49,469 bases of DNA. Source: Chitinophagaceae bacterium. Its GTDB lineage: Bacteria; Bacteroidota; Bacteroidia; Chitinophagales; Chitinophagaceae. The stretch covers positions 1 to 49,469 of the forward strand of contig JAIEQM010000092.1 of NCBI GenBank assembly GCA_019747705.1. Direction: 5' to 3'. Both the position numbers and the translations under genes were made by a program. Under the pieces are notes generated by a model, which was not told the DNA's origin, made no database searches, and saw only the letters and a program-made list of their open reading frames with translations. This document shows positions 44,812-49,469 of the stretch, in pieces (the stretch's first letter is position 1; each line of letters opens with the position of its first letter).

Positions 44812-45703
44812 TACCTGATACTTTTAAATGTTGAGAAATATGGGTTGCTTCATTGGGAGCTTGTACTACAAACTGTTTCCTCTTTTGACTAAAAAGAGTG
44901 GCATATTGTTCTTTAACAGTATTAGTTTGTGAATGGTATAGTGTCAATAATTCATCAACTGATTTACAGGCATTGATTTTAGCTGTTAGGTCATTAATAG
45001 AGGCTGACTGTTGATGAACTGTTTCAATACCCTGATTACACCAATTCATTATTAACTTTCCAGTTTCAACTGTAATAACAAATTCAGGTTTATCTGTAAA
45101 GAGTTCAGTTCTATCTTTACTGGCTTTACATAAATGTTTATCATTAATAATTTCTAAAGCTAAAGTCATCTCATAGTCATAGCCATCCCTAATTTCATCA
45201 TCCATTCCCTGCTTAACTACTTTTGCTTTGTTGTTTTCCATCTCAATACTATAACTCTGCTTTTTTCTAACAGTAGTTATAACATGGCATTTGGATTGCA
45301 GAATGTTGTTTAACCATTTGGAGTAGAGAGGTGTGGCTTTTGCCCAATCCTGATACCTGCCCCCAAGTGAGTTCTGATATTCCAATAACCCTCCTTGACC
45401 TTTCCATACATGGGTAATACTGTCAATGATGATAATTTCAAGCCCAGCCTCTTCACATACCTTAATGGCCTGTATGTATCTGTCAGGTGAAAAAGGTGGG
45501 TCAAGTTTCAGGGTCTTAAATTTTCCCAAATGAGCATATAATGATGCTGATTCATTTTCAGTATCAATTACGCCAATTTTTGTCCAGTCCTGGCACATGC
45601 CATAAGCTATTAACAGGGCTGAATAGGTTTTGCCAAACCCTGATGGTGAGGCTATATTCAGCCTTAGTTTTACTCGCTTTCTTTCTGCTGTTTGTAGTTG
45701 CAT
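44786..45703 (-). CDS. RecA/Sak4-like AAA ATPase (AAA_24)
   Basis: A 305-aa P-loop protein. Walker A is SGFGKT (residues 21-26) and Walker B is LEIIIIDS (about 88-95) followed by THVWKG. VIDTENESASLYA and CHVITTVRKKQSYSIE are typical of phage-type ATPases related to RecA, such as Sak4 single-strand annealing recombinases. It probably acts on DNA during replication or integration of the element. It pairs with DUF3871 and is divergent from the polymerase-like gene. Specific activity is not proved. Confidence 0.75.
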   Translation of the reverse strand: MQLQTAERKRVKLRLNIASPSGFGKTYSALLIAYGMCQDWTKIGVIDTENESASLYAHLGKFKTLKLDPPFSPDRYIQAIKVCEEAGLEIIIIDSITHVWKGQGGLLEYQNSLGGRYQDWAKATPLYSKWLNNILQSKCHVITTVRKKQSYSIEMENNKAKVVKQGMDDEIRDGYDYEMTLALEIINDKHLCKASKDRTELFTDKPEFVITVETGKLIMNWCNQGIETVHQQSASINDLTAKINACKSVDELLTLYHSQTNTVKEQYATLFSQKRKQFVVQAPNEATHISQHLKVSGNGTISNKT

Positions 45704-45940
45704 AAATGTTTGATTTTGAGATTTAAAAAATTTATTTGGCGCTTAGCGCTGGAAAATCCAAAATGTATTTTGAAATTTGCAGTGCATTACCATAAACAAC
45801 ACAAGTGTTTACTTACTTGAATTATGGCACTTGGAAAATGTTGTTTAGGTTTTTCATATAAAAGTTGCTTTTGCAGCTTTCTAAAACTGGGAGAATTTCT
45901 ATTATCCCATGTATGGAAAATCCCCTCACTCTGAGGGAGA
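45704..45940. promoter_or_regulatory. divergent control region between ATPase and polymerase genes
   Basis: Contains an odd palindrome GCGCTTAGCGC (45739-45749), an interrupted long inverted repeat (TAAACAACACAAGTG at 45793-45807 against CACTTG at 45828-45833 and TGTTGTTTA at 45839-45847), and a hairpin CCCTC-ACTCT-GAGGG (45923-45937) that ends 3 nt before the polymerase ATG. Candidate promoters, translation control and a replication origin. Confidence 0.45.
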
Positions 45941-47866
45941 ATGAATAATTCAAAAATGGCTCTGACCAGTATAGTTTCCCAGAGCCAAGAAACAACAACC
46001 CTGCCTCAACAGATATTGGTGAGAGGCAGAAGAAGTGCTTCAAGAGAAGACAATGGTTATCCTTTGTACATTCCCCAGAACATTTACTTGGATGATTTAT
46101 TAGAAAAGTATCCTGTTAATGTTCCAAATGCAAAAGAGTACCTGTTTTATCTGATGGATTTAATTTACCGAGTTCCAGCATTTAGTAAAAATGTTGATTT
46201 AGCAGAGCAAGGTGGGTTTACTTACCTTAATAGTACTTATTTGCAAAATGTAGTTGACAACTATGCTCCTTTAATGCAATGGCTAATTGCAAGAGGTATT
46301 TTGTTAACTGATGGTGTTTGTAAGAAAGGAAAGAAAAGTACTGGATTTAAATTCGCACCTGAATATTGGGTTGACTTAAAGGAAGTAGTTATTTATGGAG
46401 AAACACTTGTAAGAAAATTACGAGAAAGAAGATGGAAGAAGAAGGCAAGAAAAGAAAAAGATAAAATAACTCTTCAACCTGCACATTTATTTATTGGCGA
46501 AGATTTGCCTGAAATTCCTGTTGGTGCTACTTATTCATCACTTGCCAAATCAAAATATAATCATTTATTCAAATGGTTTAAAGAAGGCATTGAAGTTGAG
46601 TATGAAAAAGCAGTAATATACCTGAATGAAGAAAAAGAAAGAGAAACGCAATTAGTAGGTATTGAAATTGCACATATCAGATATATATGCAGGAAAATGG
46701 TATTAGATAGATTGGTTAATTGGGAAGATGATTTTGCCTTTGTAGATGAAACTTCAGGAAGATTACACAGCCCATTTACATATCTATCTTCAAAACTTAG
46801 AGCCTTTATAAAATTTCGTGGTAAAACATTAGCTGCTGCTGATATTAAAAACTGCCAACCCTTATTATCTCTTGTATTTCTTGATTTTGATTTATTTGAA
46901 AAATGTAATATTGCTGAAAGGTTAATAGTATTTAATCCATCTATTTATGGGGATGCAAATTCTTCTTCTTTATCTATTATCTCTATGTTAGGAGATTTTA
47001 TTCAGGCTAAGCAAAACAACCCTGACGTTAAAATTTATAAAGAAAAGGTACTTGATGGTAGCCTATATGAATACTTTGCAGAAAGGCTGTTAGAAAATGG
47101 CTTTACAGAAAAAGAAATAGGGAGCGATAAAAGGGGGTTTGCAAAGGAGGGAGTTTTTAAGTCCTTTTTTTGTACAAATAGATTTATTGGCACAAAGCAT
47201 GGAAAAATTTTACGTGTTTTTAAATTGTGCTTTCCCACTGTTTATGAAATATTTGCCAAAATTAAAATGGGCAGGCATGAAACCTTAGCCTGCATATTAC
47301 AAAATATAGAAGCTGATTTAGTGCTTAATAAAACTGGCAAGCAAATTTCCTTAATTAAGGATGATGCTTTTCTGCTAACTATTCATGATTCAATAATCAG
47401 TACAGAAGATAATTATGAACTCATAGAAAAAGTCCTTTATTCTGTATTGAGAAAATATCTTGGAATTGATGTCAAGATAAAAAAGGAGATTTGGGATTAT
47501 GAAAACATGATTGAAAAAAAGAGGCCCATAGCTACAACAGTTAGTGAGGAAGAAGATGTTTCAGGATATGGCTATGCTGAGTTGGAGCAAACATATAAGC
47601 CAAAAGCTTTCTCTATGAAAAAAGCTGCCCAAAAACTTGAGTTAAAAAGCAACAGACAACTATTAGCATTTTTAAGAGAAAATGGAATTATTGCCTACAA
47701 TGAATTTAGAGAAAATGTCATTGTTCCTGAGTTTGAAAACACTGGTTATTTTTCAATATCAGAACTTAGAATAAGAGGCAGAGGTATAACAAGGTCAATA
47801 AGAGTTACAGAACTTGGTTTAGAATTTATTGCTTCTTTGTTAAATGAAAGCAATGTGTGTGCCTAA
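45941..47866 (+). CDS. divergent superfamily A polymerase-like protein (TV-Pol-like) with KilAC-type C-terminus
   Basis: A 641-aa protein. Middle region: TLAAADIKNCQPLLSL (Asp301, like motif A), EGVFKSFFCTNRF (Lys407, like motif B), LACILQNIEADLVL (about 449-462) and LLTIHDSIIS (His482-Asp483, like motif C IHDE). This order matches superfamily A polymerases in reduced form, as described for transposon- and virus-associated polymerases (TV-Pols, Iyer and colleagues 2008). The C-terminal 80 residues (about 556-637) resemble a phage antirepressor KilAC domain (RQLLAFLRENGII ... TGYFSISELR ... RVTELGLEFI). It probably starts or carries out replication of the element. ATG 45941 is chosen; ATG 45956 is possible. 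Confidence 0.55.
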   Translation: MNNSKMALTSIVSQSQETTTLPQQILVRGRRSASREDNGYPLYIPQNIYLDDLLEKYPVNVPNAKEYLFYLMDLIYRVPAFSKNVDLAEQGGFTYLNSTYLQNVVDNYAPLMQWLIARGILLTDGVCKKGKKSTGFKFAPEYWVDLKEVVIYGETLVRKLRERRWKKKARKEKDKITLQPAHLFIGEDLPEIPVGATYSSLAKSKYNHLFKWFKEGIEVEYEKAVIYLNEEKERETQLVGIEIAHIRYICRKMVLDRLVNWEDDFAFVDETSGRLHSPFTYLSSKLRAFIKFRGKTLAAADIKNCQPLLSLVFLDFDLFEKCNIAERLIVFNPSIYGDANSSSLSIISMLGDFIQAKQNNPDVKIYKEKVLDGSLYEYFAERLLENGFTEKEIGSDKRGFAKEGVFKSFFCTNRFIGTKHGKILRVFKLCFPTVYEIFAKIKMGRHETLACILQNIEADLVLNKTGKQISLIKDDAFLLTIHDSIISTEDNYELIEKVLYSVLRKYLGIDVKIKKEIWDYENMIEKKRPIATTVSEEEDVSGYGYAELEQTYKPKAFSMKKAAQKLELKSNRQLLAFLRENGIIAYNEFRENVIVPEFENTGYFSISELRIRGRGITRSIRVTELGLEFIASLLNESNVCA

Positions 47867-47871
47867 TAAAT

Positions 47872-47898
47872 TAGGGGGGATGCCCCCCCCTATTTTAT
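47872..47898. terminator. bidirectional terminator between polymerase and integrase genes
   Basis: TAGGGGGG, short ATGC loop, CCCCCCCCTA, then TTTTATTTTTT. It lies between two converging genes; the integrase stop codon is inside the stem. Confidence 0.7.
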
Positions 47899-49116
47899 TT
47901 TTTCTAATACTTTTCCAATCACCCTTTCATTCATTTCATCTATTAGTTCTTTATCAAAATTATCCAGATAAATGCCTGTTACTTTATTGCCATACTCATG
48001 CCCTAATGCCTCTGCAATCAAGTCTTTTGAATATCCCAAAGATTTGGCAATATTAGCCCATGAGTATCTTGCATAATAGGTTGATACTGGTTTATCAACT
48101 CCTGCTATTGCTGCAACTTTTTTCATGTTCTCATTATTAGCATGAATGATTAAGCCAATATCCTTTTTCTGTTGTATGAGAGATTTTTTACTATCTATGA
48201 GAGGCAATAAATACCCTTTAGAATTTTGCTCATTTTGAATAAGGCTTATCAGTTTTTTTGTTTGAGGTAATAGCTTTATGCTATATACTTTCTTTGTTTT
48301 CTTTCTATGAAAAACAACCCTGCCATTAATGATATGGTCATGCTTTAGTGTTAAGAGGTCTGCAAAGTTTATTCCTATCAGGCAAAAGGAAAGTAAAAAT
48401 AAATCCCTGTGAAACTGCATATTACCAGCTTCTAAAATTTCAACATCCAAAAGGGAATTCAATTCATCAAGAGTTAAAGCCCTGTTGATGGTTCTTTCTG
48501 TTTTTATTTTGTATTTCAGAAAGGGGTAGTATTTGGCATCTACCAGTTCCATTTTAATAGCCTTGTTGTAGATAGCCCTTATTTCTCTCATGTAACAAGC
48601 AATTCCATTGGGTTTAAGCCCTTCATCAATCATACTATTAGTAAAATCTTCCAAAAACCTGTAATCCATTTCCTCAAACCTCAATTCCTTTTTGCCAATG
48701 TATTTTTCAATCCTATTAATAGCACATTGGTAAGCTATGGAGTTGCCAACCCTTCCAGCTTTTAGCATGGTTTCTACCTGCTTTTTTGCAAAGGATAAGA
48801 AAGTAACAGACTGTGGCTTGTTTCTGAAGTTATCAGTTAGCTCATGAGCTGTTACCACTTTACCCTGATTTTCTAAATGCAAGCTGTTTTCCTGTAAGGC
48901 TGCCAGCTTTTTAAAAATAGTAAGTTGTATGATTTTGTAATTGGGGTGGGTGGGTTTTAATTTGCTTCCTGATTTATCCCAATATTTCTCTTCAATAAAA
49001 ATGTCAAGGGGTAATTCCTTTGTTTTTCTATTGATTGTAACCCTGATTTTTAAAGGGTATGTGTCATCTTTCTTTTTGTACCTAAAGTCCAAAAACACCC
49101 TATAAGTTGTAGCCAT
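47890..49116 (-). CDS. tyrosine recombinase/integrase of the element
   Basis: From ATG 49116 the protein is 408 aa. The N-terminal part is the Bacteroidota arm-binding/SAM-like type (TYRVFLDFRYKKKDDTYPLKIRVTI). In the catalytic domain the second Arg (YYARYSWA), the LGH histidine (ALGHEYGN) and the tyrosine nucleophile (GIYLDNF) are present. The usual first Arg is replaced (LIGINFADLL), and the His of HxxR is Tyr. IntDOT of CTnDOT also lacks the first Arg, so this can still be active. It lies next to the intact tRNA-Asn and the arm boxes. Starts at 49128 or TTG 49161 are possible but less likely. Confidence 0.9.
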   Translation of the reverse strand: MATTYRVFLDFRYKKKDDTYPLKIRVTINRKTKELPLDIFIEEKYWDKSGSKLKPTHPNYKIIQLTIFKKLAALQENSLHLENQGKVVTAHELTDNFRNKPQSVTFLSFAKKQVETMLKAGRVGNSIAYQCAINRIEKYIGKKELRFEEMDYRFLEDFTNSMIDEGLKPNGIACYMREIRAIYNKAIKMELVDAKYYPFLKYKIKTERTINRALTLDELNSLLDVEILEAGNMQFHRDLFLLSFCLIGINFADLLTLKHDHIINGRVVFHRKKTKKVYSIKLLPQTKKLISLIQNEQNSKGYLLPLIDSKKSLIQQKKDIGLIIHANNENMKKVAAIAGVDKPVSTYYARYSWANIAKSLGYSKDLIAEALGHEYGNKVTGIYLDNFDKELIDEMNERVIGKVLEKIK

Positions 49117-49149
49117 GCTAATGAACATTTTGCATGGGCAATGCAGAAA

Positions 49150-49201
49150 ATTTTCAAACAATTTTCAAACAAAAGGCTGAAAAAGGGGCAATTTTCAAAC
49201 A
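49150..49201 (+). promoter_or_regulatory. integrase arm-site candidates, right end
   Basis: Three ATTTTCAAAC(A) boxes beginning at 49150, 49161 and 49191, all in the same orientation as the two at 37151 and 37162. They lie between the att repeat and the integrase gene, so they could also control integrase expression. Confidence 0.6.
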
Positions 49202-49212
49202 AATTGGGGCAT

Positions 49213-49242
49213 AAAAAAAGCACCTACATTGCTGTAAGTGCT
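49213..49242 (-). terminator. terminator of the restored tRNA-Asn
   Basis: Minus strand: AGCACTTACA, GCAA tetraloop, TGTAGGTGCT (one wobble), T7. It belongs to the element end, so the element brings its own tRNA 3' end and terminator. Confidence 0.75.
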
Positions 49243-49252
49243 TTAGTATCCT

Positions 49253-49297
49253 GCTCCCCCTTCAGGACTTGAACCTGAGACCCTCTGATTAACAGTC
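49253..49297 (-). repeat. attachment-site repeat, right (within intact tRNA-Asn)
   Basis: 45 bp identical to 37047-37091, spanning from the anticodon stem of tRNA-Asn to its 3' end. Beyond 49297 the sequence continues as the tRNA 5' half. Confidence 0.88.
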
Positions 49298-49327
49298 AGA
49301 TGCTCTAACCAACTGAGCTAAGGAGGA
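49254..49327 (-). tRNA. tRNA-Asn (GTT), integration target
   Basis: Minus strand: acceptor TCCTCCT / AGGGGGA, D arm GCTC AGTTGGTTA GAGC, anticodon stem TCTGA/TCAGA with loop CTGTTAA (GTT), variable loop, T arm TCAGG TTCAAGT CCTGA, discriminator G. The 3' half is supplied by the integrated element and the gene remains intact. CCA is not encoded. Confidence 0.93.
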
Positions 49328-49469
49328 ATGTTTTTCAAGTTTCTCTCGCTCTTGAACCAGCGACTCTTCTGATTAATCCCGCAGGTGCGGGACTCTAACC
49401 AACTGAGCTAAGGAGGAATGTTTTTCAAGTTTCTCTCGCTCTTGAACCAGCGACTCTTCTGATTAATCC
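49328..49469 (-). repeat. tandem 90-bp tRNA-Asn-derived units
   Basis: One full 90-bp unit and 52 bp of a second, identical where they overlap, running off the window edge. Each unit (minus strand) has the first 25 nt of tRNA-Asn, a hairpin TCCCGCACCTGCGGGA in place of the 5' anticodon stem, TTAATCAGA, a T-arm-like GCTGGTTCAAGAGC, and no acceptor 3' strand. They look like tRNA pseudogenes or footprints of GIY-YIG-type cassettes. Confidence 0.7.

Larger units (their letters stand above)
37047..49297. mobile_element. integrative element in tRNA-Asn, about 12.2 kb
   Basis: A perfect 45-bp tRNA-Asn direct repeat bounds the region. A tyrosine recombinase lies next to the right repeat, and integrase arm-type boxes (ATTTTCAAAC) lie inside both ends. 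The interior is more AT-rich than its flanks. It carries a polymerase-like protein, a RecA/Sak4-like ATPase, DUF3871, an XRE regulator and a TcmP/Gp37-68 cargo operon. There are no capsid, tail, relaxase or conjugation genes, so it is not an obvious prophage or conjugative element. Confidence 0.85.

Noticed and set aside
37047..49297. Prophage
   Set aside because: No capsid, portal, terminase, tail or lysis genes; the Gp37/Gp68-like name comes from phage relatives but does not make this a prophage.
49321..49469. CRISPR array at the right edge
   Set aside because: Two adjoining identical 90-bp units are tRNA-derived and have no unique spacers; no cas genes are near.

Overview
The window looks like chromosomal DNA of a Bacteroidota bacterium, most likely Chitinophagaceae. 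Start codons have no Shine-Dalgarno sequences. Several promoters fit the Bacteroidota TTTG / TAnnTTTG pattern. Many secreted proteins carry short signal peptides ending in A-Q, and families such as DUF3871, GxxExxY, DUF3820 and GHL10 are present. The family assignment is inference.

Positions 1-16.3k hold envelope and carbohydrate genes: a lipoprotein, a probable outer-membrane protein, a ROK remnant, an N-acylglucosamine 2-epimerase-like protein, a secreted FAD oxidoreductase, a GH92 alpha-mannosidase broken by one in-frame TGA, an MFS permease, an SGNH hydrolase, DUF4434 and GHL10 proteins, and two L,D-transpeptidase-type proteins. Several palindromic intergenic repeats lie between them. Positions 16.3-36.5k are housekeeping: a degenerate PAP2-like protein with rpoN, a PIF1-type helicase with HRDC and HTH domains, GxxExxY, a short SSB, tRNA-Phe, RecQ, kdsD-type isomerase, mannose-1-phosphate guanylyltransferase, a glycosyltransferase, EamA transporter, LOG protein, a second GHL10, MarR, AI-2E transporter and a radical SAM protein.

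Positions 37.05-49.3k form an integrative element of about 12.2 kb in a tRNA-Asn gene. A perfect 45-bp repeat of the tRNA 3' half bounds it. An intact tRNA-Asn and a tyrosine recombinase lie at the right end, and five ATTTTCAAAC boxes lie at the two ends as candidate integrase arm sites. Its core is a 641-aa protein that I read as a divergent superfamily A polymerase (TV-Pol-like) fused to a KilAC-type DNA-binding domain, with a Sak4/RecA-like ATPase and DUF3871 transcribed divergently. Its cargo is an operon of TcmP, the three-Cys Gp37/Gp68 (DUF5131) protein, a YegP double repeat, a PD-(D/E)XK-like nuclease and an unknown protein. Left of that lie a small XRE regulator with a duplicated operator-like site and membrane or unknown genes.

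The tRNA-Asn site has been hit repeatedly. Outside the element are a GIY-YIG endonuclease gene whose last codons are made of tRNA 5'-half sequence, a chimeric tRNA-Asn pseudogene, and, at the right edge, 90-bp tandem units with the same tRNA 5' half and the same 16-nt hairpin. The polymerase fusion, the TcmP cargo operon and this tRNA/GIY-YIG module are the parts most worth attention.
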